A stretch of 64,000 nt of DNA from Streptomyces cadmiisoli. Its GTDB lineage: Bacteria; Actinomycetota; Actinomycetes; Streptomycetales; Streptomycetaceae. The notes beneath the pieces are model-generated. The model had not been told where the DNA came from. It made no database searches and saw only the letters and a list, made by a program, of their open reading frames with translations. Position numbers and translations under genes: made by a program. Positions 26,664 to 34,323 of this stretch are shown here, one piece after another. Each line of letters begins with the position of its first letter. Within the stretch, counting starts at the first letter, position 1. The stretch covers positions 2,356,001 to 2,420,000 of the forward strand of contig NZ_CP030073.1 in assembly GCF_003261055.1 (NCBI RefSeq), read 5' to 3'.

Positions 26664-27428
26664 TCAGGGCCGTACGAGCAGCTGGAACTCGAAGGAGTAG
26701 CGGGTCGGGCGGTAGGTGTGGGTGCCGTACTCGACGGCGCGCCCGGTGTCGTCGAAGGTCGTGCGCTGCATGGTCAGCAGCGGGGCGCCCTCGCGCTCGG
26801 CGAGCCGCTCGGCCTCCGCGGCGGTGGCGGCTCGGGCGCCGATGGACTGCCGGGCGCTGTGCAGCGTGATCCCCGCCGCGCGCATCAGCCGGTACAGGCC
26901 GGTGGCCTCCAGTTGCGCGGTGTCCAGCTCCAGCAGACCCGGCGGCAGGAAGTTGCACAGGTACGCCATCGGCTCTCCGTGCGCCAGCCGCAGCCGCTCC
27001 ACCCGGTACACCTCGCCGCCCTCGGCGACGGCCAGCGCGGCGGCCACCTCGGCGGACGCCGGGACGACGGTGTTGACGAGAACCTTGGTCGCCGGACGCT
27101 GCCCGGCCGCCTCCAGGTCGTCGTAGAGGCTGCTCAGCTCCAGCGGACGCTTGACCTGGCTGTGCACGACCTGGGTGCCCACCCCGCGGCGGCGGACCAG
27201 CAGGCCCTTCTCGACCAGGGACTGGATGGCCTGGCGGACCGTCGGCCGGGACAGCCCGAGCCGGGCGGCCAGCTCGATCTCGTTGCCCAGCAGGCTGCCG
27301 GGGGTCAGCGCCCCGTGCTCGATCGCCGCCTCCAGTTGCTGGGACAACTGGAAGTACAGAGGCACCGGGGAACTCCGGTCCACGCTCAGTTCGAGCTGCA
27401 CGGTCGGGTCCACATCTGGTTTCGGCAC
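26664..27428 (-). CDS. GntR-family (HutC subfamily) transcriptional regulator
   Basis: A 254-residue regulator, starting at GTG 27428 (VPKPDVDPTVQLELSVDRS); the longer open frame upstream is not credible. Residues 15-90 hold the GntR winged helix: PVPLYFQLSQQLEAAIEHG, LARLGLSRPTVRQAIQSLVEKG and RRRGVGTQVV. Residues 95-250 are a UTRA/HutC effector domain (YRVERLRLAHGEPMAYLCNFLP, TYRPTRYSFEFQLL) of the chorismate-lyase fold, which usually binds a sugar or its phosphate. The gene sits between the importer and the divergent dehydrogenase, and the two shared ATTGTCCGGACAT sites flank it, so it most likely regulates both. Confidence 0.9.
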   Translation of the reverse strand: MPKPDVDPTVQLELSVDRSSPVPLYFQLSQQLEAAIEHGALTPGSLLGNEIELAARLGLSRPTVRQAIQSLVEKGLLVRRRGVGTQVVHSQVKRPLELSSLYDDLEAAGQRPATKVLVNTVVPASAEVAAALAVAEGGEVYRVERLRLAHGEPMAYLCNFLPPGLLELDTAQLEATGLYRLMRAAGITLHSARQSIGARAATAAEAERLAEREGAPLLTMQRTTFDDTGRAVEYGTHTYRPTRYSFEFQLLVRP

Positions 27429-27477
27429 GGGCCTGAGCGTAACTCCGTGACGGGTTGACGGGAAGTCGTGTAGTCCG

Positions 27478-27490
27478 ATTGTCCGGACAT
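27478..27490. promoter_or_regulatory. Second copy of the ATTGTCCGGACAT operator
   Basis: ATTGTCCGGACAT, identical to the core of the site at 26581-26604, lies in the gntR/dehydrogenase divergent region. A TTGACA -35-like element (27496-27501) with a 17-base spacer to CACTTT follows it 6 bases before the dehydrogenase ATG. The outer arms seen in the first site are not conserved here. Confidence 0.65.
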
Positions 27491-27530
27491 AGCCATTGAC
27501 ACTGCGTCGGGTGGGGCCCACTTTGATTCC

Positions 27531-28553
27531 ATGCGCATCGGGGTCATCGGGACGGGCCGCATCGGCACCATCCACGCGAACACGCTCAGCCGCCATCGGG
27601 ACGTGGGCTCGTTGATCCTCACGGACACCGATCCCGCCCGGGCCCAGGAGCTGGCCTTACGACTCGGGGAGACCGCCGCGCCCGGCGTGGAGGAGGTCTT
27701 CCGGTGGGGTGTGGACGCCGTAGTGATCACGACGGCGACATCCGCCCACGCCGAGCTGATCGGCCGGGCCGCGCGCTCGGGGCTCCCGGTGTTCTGCGAG
27801 AAGCCGATCGCGCTCGACCTGCCCGGTTCGCTGGAAGCCATCGCCGAGGTCGAGACGGCCGGGACGGTGCTCCAGATGGGCTTCCAGCGCCGGTTCGACG
27901 CGGGCTACACCGGCGCGCGCGAGGCGGTCGCCTCCGGACGCCTCGGACGGCTGCACACCGTGCGGGCGCTGACCTCCGACCAGGCGCCGCCCCCGGCCGC
28001 GTACCTGCCGCTGTCCGGCGGGATCTACCGGGACACGCTGATCCACGACTTCGACATCCTGCGCTGGGTGACCGGGCGGGAGGCCGTGGACGTGTACGCC
28101 GCCGGGTCCGACGCCGGTCCCGCGATGTTCCGCGAGGCGGGCGACGTCGACACGGCGGCCGCGCTCCTCACCCTGGACGACGGCACCCTCGCCACCGCCA
28201 CCGCGACACGGCTGAACGGCGCCGGCTACGACGTGCGCATGGAGCTCGCCGGAGAGCGGGACCAGGTCGTCGTCGGCCTCGACGACCGGACGCCGATCGC
28301 CTCCACCGAGCCGACCGGGCCGCCCGCCGCCAGCAAGCCCTGGACCACGTTCCTGGAGCGGTTCGGTCCCGCCTACGAGCTGGAGCTGTGCGCGTTCGTC
28401 GAGGTGGTCCGCGGAGAGCGGGCCAACCCCTGCGACGGGCGGGAGGCGTTGCAGGCGCTCAGGATCGCGGAGGCCTGCGAGCTGTCGCGCCGGCTGCGCA
28501 GAGCCGTCCGGCTCGCGGAGATCCCCGGCGGCGGCGCGCCGTCGGCGATCTGA
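27531..28553 (+). CDS. Gfo/Idh/MocA-family oxidoreductase (inositol 2-dehydrogenase-like)
   Basis: NAD(P)-dependent sugar or polyol dehydrogenase, 340 residues. The Rossmann motif MRIGVIGTGRIGTIHANTL is at the N-terminus, VFCEKPIALDL contains the catalytic EKP Lys, and GGIYRDTLIHDFDILRWVTG contains the Asp-x3-His pair of the inositol-dehydrogenase group. MGFQRRFDAGY also matches IolG-type enzymes. It is divergent from gntR and has no SD; a TTGACA/CACTTT promoter directly before the ATG would make a leaderless mRNA. Its job is probably oxidation of the sugar or polyol imported by the neighbouring ABC transporter. Confidence 0.88.
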   Translation: MRIGVIGTGRIGTIHANTLSRHRDVGSLILTDTDPARAQELALRLGETAAPGVEEVFRWGVDAVVITTATSAHAELIGRAARSGLPVFCEKPIALDLPGSLEAIAEVETAGTVLQMGFQRRFDAGYTGAREAVASGRLGRLHTVRALTSDQAPPPAAYLPLSGGIYRDTLIHDFDILRWVTGREAVDVYAAGSDAGPAMFREAGDVDTAAALLTLDDGTLATATATRLNGAGYDVRMELAGERDQVVVGLDDRTPIASTEPTGPPAASKPWTTFLERFGPAYELELCAFVEVVRGERANPCDGREALQALRIAEACELSRRLRRAVRLAEIPGGGAPSAI

Positions 28554-28579
28554 CCGGGCGGTCACCGGTCACCGGGCTC

Positions 28580-29764
28580 CTACCAGCGCACCGGCAGGCT
28601 GCGCATCCCACGGATCAGCAGGCCCGGCAGCCAGGCGCCGGGCGGGCCGTCCAGGGCCAGGCCGGGGGCCCGCCGCAGAAGGGCGGCCAGGGCCGTACGG
28701 ACTTCGAGCCGGGCCAGCGGAGCGCCCAGGCAGTAATGAATGCCGTGGCCGAAGGCCACATGGCCGCGGGGGTCGCGGCGGATGTCGAAGCGGTCGGGAG
28801 CGGGGAAGCGGGCCGGGTCCCGGTCGGCGGCGGCGAGGCCGATCATCACCGTCGCGCCCTTCTCGATCCGGGTCCCCGCGATGTCCATGGCCTCCGCCGC
28901 GTACCGGAACGTCGCCGTCTCCACCGGTCCCTCGTACCGCAGCATCTCCTCGACGGCGCCGTCCAGGAGGGTCATGTCGGCGCGCAGGGCGGCGAGTTGG
29001 GCGGGGTGGGTGAGCAGCGCGTGCACACCGTTGGTGAGGAGGTTGACCGTCGTCTCGTGGCCGGCGACGAGCAGGAGGAACGCCATCCCGCGCAGTTCCC
29101 CCGGCGAGAGCCGGTCACCGTCCTCGGCGGTGGTGCGGATCAGATCGCTGAGCAGGTCGTCACCGGGGCCGGAGCAGCGCTTGTCCTCGACGAGCTCGGT
29201 CAGGTACTCGCCGAGGCGCACGACGGCCTCGTACTCCCGGTCGCCGTCGGTGGGGGCGACGACCTCGGTGGACAGGGCGCGGAACTCGGCCCGGTCCAGC
29301 TCGGGCACGCCCAGCAGTTCGCAGATGACGGTGATCGGCAGCGGGAAGGACAGGGATTCCACGAGGTCGGCGCGCCCGAGCGGCAGCATCGCGTCGAGCA
29401 GCCCGTCGGTGATCTGCTGGATCCTGGGCAGCAGCGCCTCGACCCGGCGGGCGGTGAACCCGCGGGAGACGAGGGAACGCAGCCGGGTGTGCTGGGGCGG
29501 GTCGGTGATGAGGAGGTACTTCCCGATCAGCTCCTCGTCGAGGAACGTCACCCCGATCCTGGCGCCGTCCTTGGCCAGCCGCGGATCGGCGAGCGCGGCA
29601 CGCGCCTCCTGGTACCCGACGACGAGCCAGGTCTCCCGGTGGGAGTCGGGCGGCGGCAGCCGCACCCGGTGCACCGGACCGCGGGCGCGCAGCCGCGCGT
29701 ACACCGTGTGCGGGTCCGCCAGGAACTGCGCGCCGTACTCCCCCAGATCGACGGTTTCCGTCAC
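28580..29764 (-). CDS. Cytochrome P450 (CYP107-like)
   Basis: A soluble class I P450 monooxygenase of 394 residues. GTG at 29764 (VTETVDLGEYGAQFLADPH) follows GGGGAG. The I-helix oxygen-binding motif LLVAGHETTVN, the K-helix EEMLRYEGPVE with the ExxR pair, and the haem loop FGHGIHYCLGAPLARLE with its Cys ligand are all intact. KYLLITDPPQHTRLRSLVSRGF is the usual C-helix region. The sequence style is like CYP107 enzymes that oxidise macrolides and other small molecules, but the substrate is unknown. There is no ferredoxin gene or biosynthetic cluster next to it. It is convergent with the dehydrogenase, 26 bases apart. Confidence 0.92.
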   Translation of the reverse strand: MTETVDLGEYGAQFLADPHTVYARLRARGPVHRVRLPPPDSHRETWLVVGYQEARAALADPRLAKDGARIGVTFLDEELIGKYLLITDPPQHTRLRSLVSRGFTARRVEALLPRIQQITDGLLDAMLPLGRADLVESLSFPLPITVICELLGVPELDRAEFRALSTEVVAPTDGDREYEAVVRLGEYLTELVEDKRCSGPGDDLLSDLIRTTAEDGDRLSPGELRGMAFLLLVAGHETTVNLLTNGVHALLTHPAQLAALRADMTLLDGAVEEMLRYEGPVETATFRYAAEAMDIAGTRIEKGATVMIGLAAADRDPARFPAPDRFDIRRDPRGHVAFGHGIHYCLGAPLARLEVRTALAALLRRAPGLALDGPPGAWLPGLLIRGMRSLPVRW

Positions 29765-29911
29765 CGCTGCTCCCCTTTTCCTCACCTGCACAACGGTCCG
29801 GCGCCGCGGCCGGAGCCCGGACGGTGCGTCAAGTCCCGGTACGGCGGCGGCACTCGGCGGCCTCAACGGGGTGGCTCTGACCGGCGCACCCCTGGAACAC
29901 GGTCGAGCCGG

Positions 29912-30643
29912 TCAGCCGGACCGGTCGTTGTTCACGTCGTTCACGTCGTTCACGTCGTTCCCGTCGTCCTCGTCCCGGGCGCCGCTGTCGACGAGTCCCG
30001 CGTCGTACGCCAGCAGCGCGATCTGCACCCGGTTGTTCAGGCCGAGTTTGGCCAGCACACGTGACACATGGGTCTTGACCGTGGCGACGCTCATGAAGAG
30101 TTCCGCGGCGATCTCGGCGTTGGCCAGGCCCCGGCCGACCGCGACGGCGACCTCGCGCTCGCGGTCGTTGAGGGCGGCGAGCCGCTCCCGCGCCCGCGCG
30201 CCGCGCCGGTCCGCCGCGGTGCCCGCCGCCTGCTCCATCAGCCGGCGGGTGATGCTCGGCGACAGGACCGGATCACCGGTGGCGACCCGGCGCACCGCCG
30301 CCAGGATCTCGGCGGGCGGGGTGTCCTTGAGGACGAAACCGGCCGCGCCCGCGCGCAGCGCCCGCAGCACCTGCTCGTCGGCGTGAAACGTGGTCAGGAC
30401 CACGACCTGCGGGGCGTCCTCGCGTCCGCGCAGCCGCTCGGTGGCGGTGAGACCGTCCATCGTCGGCATCCGGATGTCCATCAGGACGACGTCCGGGCGG
30501 GTGCGGTCGACGAGCGCCTCGACCTCGCTGCCGTCGGAGGCCTCGCCGACGATGTCGATGTCGTCCGCGCCGCCCATCATGAAGGACAGCCCGGCACGCA
30601 CCAGCGGGTCGTCGTCGACGAGGAGCAGTCTGATCGCAGTCAT
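29912..30643 (-). CDS. NarL/LuxR-family response regulator
   Basis: Two-component DNA-binding regulator of 243 residues. The receiver domain (1-120) has LLVDDDPLVRAG, the phosphoacceptor Asp in DVVLMDIRMPTMDG (about 54), Thr in VVVLTTFH and Lys in GFVLKDTPP. The LuxR helix-turn-helix (about 155-215) is LNDREREVAVAVGRGLANAEIA...MSVATVKTHVSRVLAKL. The C-terminal tail beyond residue 222 is acidic and repetitive (DVNDVNDVNN), encoded by a 9-bp tandem repeat. The cognate kinase is probably the gene at 32105-33358, with a membrane-protein gene between them on the same strand. Confidence 0.93.
   Translation of the reverse strand: MTAIRLLLVDDDPLVRAGLSFMMGGADDIDIVGEASDGSEVEALVDRTRPDVVLMDIRMPTMDGLTATERLRGREDAPQVVVLTTFHADEQVLRALRAGAAGFVLKDTPPAEILAAVRRVATGDPVLSPSITRRLMEQAAGTAADRRGARARERLAALNDREREVAVAVGRGLANAEIAAELFMSVATVKTHVSRVLAKLGLNNRVQIALLAYDAGLVDSGARDEDDGNDVNDVNDVNNDRSG
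29931..29966. repeat. 9-bp tandem repeat in the regulator's C-terminal codons
   Basis: Three exact copies of TTCACGTCG (29931-29957) followed by TTCCCGTCG (29958-29966). The unit preserves the frame and codes for Asn-Asp-Val repeats at the extreme C-terminus, so copy-number change would lengthen or shorten the acidic tail without a frameshift. Confidence 0.85.
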
Positions 30644-30686
30644 GGGCCCAACGTAATCACGGTTGTACCGCGCCGCGGCACGGGTC

Positions 30687-31889
30687 TCAGCGCCTCAGCA
30701 CCACTCCGTGGCGGGTGCGCAGCCGGTGGATCTCCCACCAGGCCACCGCGGTGACCGACGCCGGGCCGCCGAGCAGGGCGAGGACCTGGATCACCGGCGG
30801 ACCGGGAGACGCGCCGCCCGCGATCGCGCTGATGGCGGCGAACTCCCACACCAGGGTGCCGGTGAGGAGGGCGGGCAGGGCGGGGTGGACGTCGGCGGCG
30901 TTGAATCCGCTGCGGATCGCGGGGCCGGTGGCGAAGCCGAGGAAGAACAGGAGCCAGACCATCGGCAGGGTCGCCGCCAAGGTGATCCACGGCGTGCCGT
31001 ACCAGGGCACGCCAGACGCCTGGTACGACTGCCGCTCGGCCAGCGTGATGCCCACCAGGCAGAGCGGGATCGCCGTCACGGCGCCGATGTACCACAGGGC
31101 CGACCGGCCCGCCGCGCGCAGCCGCGGACGCATCTCGGCGCGTGCGGGCGCCGACGCCCAGCGGAACAGCAGGACGATCACCGCGGGGGCGCTGAGCAGC
31201 AGCAGCGGTGGCGTGACGGCCAGCCGCATCATGTACTGCGCCTGGGCCTCGCTGAAGTCCTCGGGCTGGCCGTACACGACGAGCAGCAGCAGGGACATGA
31301 CGGTCGCGGTCCAGGCCCGCGCCTTCTGCACCCGCCACACCTCGGGGTCGTCGTGGTACCGGTGGCCGCGCACCGGGAAGAGCCGGTGCGCGCGCGTACG
31401 GGCCGAGCGGGCGAACACGTAGCACACCAGCAGCGGCAGGATCGCGAACCAGGTGCAGGGGAACAGCAGCAGCGCCCAGACACAGCCGTGGACCCGGGTC
31501 CGTCCGGCCCGCAGCAGGTCCCGCAGCGGCGGCCACTCCGCACCGCGCAGACCGCTCAGCAGCCCCCACGGGGAGCCGTTGCGGGGCGGGCCGTACGGCG
31601 ACGGCCGCGGCGGGAAGCCCGGCGGCGGCGCGTAGGGGTCGTACGGCGGCCGGCCCGGCTGGGGCGGGACGTACAAAGGCCCGTACGGGCCCGCGTTCGG
31701 GGGCGGCGCGTACGGATTCGGAGGCGGCGCGTACGGATTCGGAGGCGGCGCGTACGGATTCGGAGGCGGCGCGTACGGATTCGGAGGCGGCGGTTGGGGG
31801 CCGCCGTTCGGTGGCGGTGGCGGTGGCGGGTACGGGCGGCCGTCCGGTGGCCGCGGCGGCTGGTACGGATCGGGTCCCCCGAGACTCAC
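30687..31889 (-). CDS. Proline-rich polytopic membrane protein
   Basis: A 400-residue protein from GTG 31889 (VSLGGPDPYQPP), with AAGGGAA upstream. Residues 1-115 are disordered and Pro/Tyr/Gly/Asn-rich, including four or five NPYAPPP repeats. The rest has about six hydrophobic helices (WALLLFPCTWFAILPLLVCYVF, ATVMSLLLLVVYG, WLLFFLGFATG). I do not recognise a domain. It lies between the histidine kinase and response regulator genes, 43 bases before the regulator, so it may belong to the same signalling unit. Tyr-containing Pro-rich leaders are common in actinobacterial cell-envelope proteins. Confidence 0.8.
   Translation of the reverse strand: MSLGGPDPYQPPRPPDGRPYPPPPPPPNGGPQPPPPNPYAPPPNPYAPPPNPYAPPPNPYAPPPNAGPYGPLYVPPQPGRPPYDPYAPPPGFPPRPSPYGPPRNGSPWGLLSGLRGAEWPPLRDLLRAGRTRVHGCVWALLLFPCTWFAILPLLVCYVFARSARTRAHRLFPVRGHRYHDDPEVWRVQKARAWTATVMSLLLLVVYGQPEDFSEAQAQYMMRLAVTPPLLLLSAPAVIVLLFRWASAPARAEMRPRLRAAGRSALWYIGAVTAIPLCLVGITLAERQSYQASGVPWYGTPWITLAATLPMVWLLFFLGFATGPAIRSGFNAADVHPALPALLTGTLVWEFAAISAIAGGASPGPPVIQVLALLGGPASVTAVAWWEIHRLRTRHGVVLRR
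31701..31784. repeat. 21-bp tandem repeat coding for NPYAPPP
   Basis: Four head-to-tail 21-base units (starting 31701, 31722, 31743, 31764), the last three identical and beginning AGGCGGCGCGTACGG on the plus strand. On the coding strand each gives one heptapeptide NPYAPPP. Such near-identical copies suggest recent expansion and probable length variation between strains. Confidence 0.9.
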
Positions 31890-32104
31890 TGTGCTGTTTT
31901 CCCTTCCGGTGCGGGCGCGCCATGGCCGCACATACGTCGTCCCGGCGCGTCGCACACGTCAACTGCCCCGGCTGCGACTGGACATGGGACCGTACCGGAT
32001 CCCTCGCGCGGGTCTCTCGGGAATACCGCGGCGTGGCGGGCCGGGCACCCGCCGTCCGTCGTGCGCGGGGCGCGCGTGCGGACGGCGACGCGCCGCCGTC
32101 CGCG

Positions 32105-33358
32105 TCACCCCCAGGGCAGCCAGGCCCGTACCTCGAACCCGCCGTCGTCCCGGTGCCCGTGTTCCAGCCGGCCCCCGGCCAGGGTGGCGCGCTCGGTCAG
32201 GCCGATCAGTCCCTGCCCGGAGCCGGGGACGTGCGGGACCTCGCCCTCGGGGGCACGGTTGCGCACGCCGACGGTCAGGCCCTCGCCCGCCGCTCCGGCC
32301 ACGGTCACGGCGACCTCGGTCCCGGGTGCGTGCTTACGGGCGTTGGTCAGACCCTCCTGGACGATCCGGTAGGCGGTGCGGCCGACGGAGGCGGGGACGG
32401 CGGCCGGGTCGGTGACCCGCAGCGCGAGGGTGACCTTCGTACCGGCCTCGCGGGACTCGGCGACCAGCGCGTCCAGCGCGGCGAGCGTCGGCTGCGGCCG
32501 GCCCGCCTCGTCGGGCTCGCCGGCCCGCAGCACACCGATGATCTCGCGCAGGTCCTGGAGCGCCTCGTGTGCGCTCTCCCGGATGACACCGGCCGCCCGC
32601 GCGACCTCCTCACGGGGCGCGTCGGGCCGGAACTCCAGCGCGCCGGCGTGCACGCTGAGCAGCGTCAGCCGGTGGGCGAGCACGTCGTGCATCTCCCGGG
32701 CGATGGCCTCCCGGGCCAGCTGCTGCGCCTGCTCGGCACGCAACCGGGCCTCCGTCTCGGCACGTCGCGCGCGGTCGCGCAGGCTCAGCACGAGCTGCCG
32801 CTTGGACCGCACGAGCATGCCGCAGCCCGCGGCGCAGACCGTGAACAGCGCGCTGAGGACGACGGACGCCGCGTACGGCAGATCGGGATCCGGGCGCAGC
32901 CAGTAGAGAACCGGTACGAAGGCGAGGCCGGCCGCTCCGATCCACGCCACATAGCGGAAGGGCCGGTGCACGGCGACGGTGAACAGCGCGACGAGACCCG
33001 CCCCGCCCGCGGTGACCGAGACGAAGCCGACGGCGGTCAGCGCGACGGCGAGCCCGACCGGCCAGCGGCGGCGCAGCCACAGCGCGGCGCAGGCCAGGGC
33101 GCCCAGGAGCTGGTCGGCGGCGGCCAGGACCTCCGGGGTGCCGGGGTCGCCGGCGACGGTGTCGGCGCCCGCGACGCCGATCCCGGCGGCGAGCAGGAAC
33201 AGGGAGAAGTCGACCAGCCAGTCCCGGGCGGTGCGCCGGGGCCGTCGGTCGGGCCGGCCGGTGTCCGGGTCGACCGCGTGGACCAGGGCGGACGGGAACA
33301 GCCACCGGCGTCCCTGGAACGCCGACGCCGCGTGCGCCGTTCTGCTGCTGCCTGTCAC
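32105..33358 (-). CDS. Two-component sensor histidine kinase (NarL-type partner, HisKA_3)
   Basis: A 417-residue membrane sensor. I take GTG 33358 (VTGSSRTAHAAS) as start; TAGATT on the minus strand lies 8 bases before it. Four or five transmembrane helices occupy about residues 45-190 (FSLFLLAAGIGVAGA, AYAASVVLSALFTVCAAGC). The dimerisation/phosphoacceptor box is AREMHDVLAHRLTLLSVHAGAL with the phospho-His, and the HATPase domain has YRIVQEGLTNARKHAPGTEV and GSGQGLIGLTERATLAGG. It has no separate extracellular sensor domain. It probably phosphorylates the regulator at 29912-30643. Confidence 0.9.
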   Translation of the reverse strand: MTGSSRTAHAASAFQGRRWLFPSALVHAVDPDTGRPDRRPRRTARDWLVDFSLFLLAAGIGVAGADTVAGDPGTPEVLAAADQLLGALACAALWLRRRWPVGLAVALTAVGFVSVTAGGAGLVALFTVAVHRPFRYVAWIGAAGLAFVPVLYWLRPDPDLPYAASVVLSALFTVCAAGCGMLVRSKRQLVLSLRDRARRAETEARLRAEQAQQLAREAIAREMHDVLAHRLTLLSVHAGALEFRPDAPREEVARAAGVIRESAHEALQDLREIIGVLRAGEPDEAGRPQPTLAALDALVAESREAGTKVTLALRVTDPAAVPASVGRTAYRIVQEGLTNARKHAPGTEVAVTVAGAAGEGLTVGVRNRAPEGEVPHVPGSGQGLIGLTERATLAGGRLEHGHRDDGGFEVRAWLPWG

Positions 33359-33424
33359 AGTCGACAAATCTATGCAGAGATGGGCCGCGCCACCTCCCCC
33401 TGCGGGGGAACGCCGACCAAAGTC

Positions 33425-33450
33425 GCGGCACCGACGACTTTCGGTGCCGC
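33425..33450. other. 10-bp perfect stem-loop in a divergent promoter region
   Basis: GCGGCACCGA (33425-33434), loop CGACTT, TCGGTGCCGC (33441-33450). It lies between the divergent kinase and small membrane protein genes, so it is not a simple terminator; it could be an operator or a 5' UTR element. A second hairpin TCCCCC-TGC-GGGGGA lies about 25 bases to its left. Confidence 0.45.
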
Positions 33451-33538
33451 CGGGCCGGGACGATCGGCGACTTCGGTACGGCGATCCCCGCCCCGCGGCC
33501 GATGCGTGTGGGGGGTCCGCGGGGCGAGGATCGCGGTC

Positions 33539-33736
33539 ATGAAACAGCTGCTGGAACTTCTCGGATTTCTCGCCCTGGTGCAGGGCGCGATGGGCCTGGT
33601 GCACGAGTTCACCGACTGGCACATCGGTCTGGTGCAGCGGATCGGCTTCCTCGACGGCTACGGGATCTACGCGTCCGTCACGCTCGTGGTGCTCGCGTTC
33701 GCCCTGTTCGCCGCGGCGGAGAGCCGCAGGTCCTGA
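33539..33736 (+). CDS. Small two-helix membrane protein, 65 aa
   Basis: The ATG at 33539 is preceded by GAGGA with an 8-base spacer. The product MKQLLELLGFLALVQGAMGL... has two hydrophobic segments (about 4-22 and 41-60, YASVTLVVLAFALFAAAE) joined by a polar HEFTDWHIGLVQRIGFLDG turn. I recall similar short proteins in other Streptomyces genomes. Function unknown. It is convergent with the ribonuclease gene, 12 bases apart. Confidence 0.8.
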   Translation: MKQLLELLGFLALVQGAMGLVHEFTDWHIGLVQRIGFLDGYGIYASVTLVVLAFALFAAAESRRS

Positions 33737-33748
33737 GGTCCGGGAGGA

Positions 33749-34144
33749 TCAGCAGGTGTGGTCGACCAGGCGGAACGACGCGTAGTGGTCGGCGGTGTAG
33801 TAGTCCTCCTGGTGCTCCTCGCCGGTGACGATGCGGCGGGCTCCGCGGTCGGGGCTGCCGGGCGTCTTGACCGTGTACTCGTTGTAGTAGCCGGTGGGTT
33901 GGCTCGGCAGGATGCCTTCGCGGTTCTGGAAGGTGGTGCCGTCCTGCGGGTACGGGAAGGGACCGCCCTGCTCGATGAGCTCCAGCGTGTCGTGTGCCTG
34001 CGAGGGCAGGTCGCCGTAGCAGATGCTGCCGACCGCTGTGGGGGTGGCGGTCGCGGTGCCGGCGGTGACGGTTCCGCCGGCGACGAGTGCGGACAGGAGC
34101 GCGGCTGCGGCGCCGATCCGGGTGATGCGTGGGGGGAATCTCAT
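33749..34144 (-). CDS. Secreted guanyl-specific ribonuclease (RNase Sa/T1-N1 family)
   Basis: Exported endoribonuclease cleaving after guanosine. The 131-residue precursor has a signal peptide (1-about 33) and a mature domain closely matching RNase Sa. By alignment with RNase Sa numbering, the general base Glu is Glu89 (GYYNEYTV), the phosphate-binding Arg is Arg100 (PDRGARRIV) and the acid His is His120 (TADHYASF). Cys42 and the terminal Cys131 should form the single disulfide. No barstar-like inhibitor gene is adjacent, as expected for an enzyme secreted unfolded. The ATG has no SD; CATCAT lies 6 bases upstream with TTGACA further 5', and the TTGACA overlaps a 20-bp palindrome. Confidence 0.95.
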   Translation of the reverse strand: MRFPPRITRIGAAAALLSALVAGGTVTAGTATATPTAVGSICYGDLPSQAHDTLELIEQGGPFPYPQDGTTFQNREGILPSQPTGYYNEYTVKTPGSPDRGARRIVTGEEHQEDYYTADHYASFRLVDHTC

Positions 34145-34165
34145 GGGCCTATGATGACGCGCGTA

Positions 34166-34185
34166 GACGCTGACATGTCAACGTC
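34166..34185. promoter_or_regulatory. 20-bp palindromic operator between RNase and SDR genes
   Basis: GACGCTGACATGTCAACGTC is a palindrome with one mismatched pair and a perfect 10-bp centre TGACATGTCA (34171-34180). It overlaps the -35 (TTGACA, minus strand) of the ribonuclease gene and lies 139 bases before the divergent SDR gene. No regulator gene is next to it. Confidence 0.6.
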
Positions 34186-34323
34186 AAGTCGCGGAATTCG
34201 CCGTCGAGTCCCGGACATTTCCCGGAAGTTGGCCGGCGCGGACGCCCTGCCGGTACCGCTCCGCGCGATCTCGATGTCCGCCGGCCGCCGGTGCTCTCGC
34301 GGGCCCGCCGCTGGAATGGCCGC

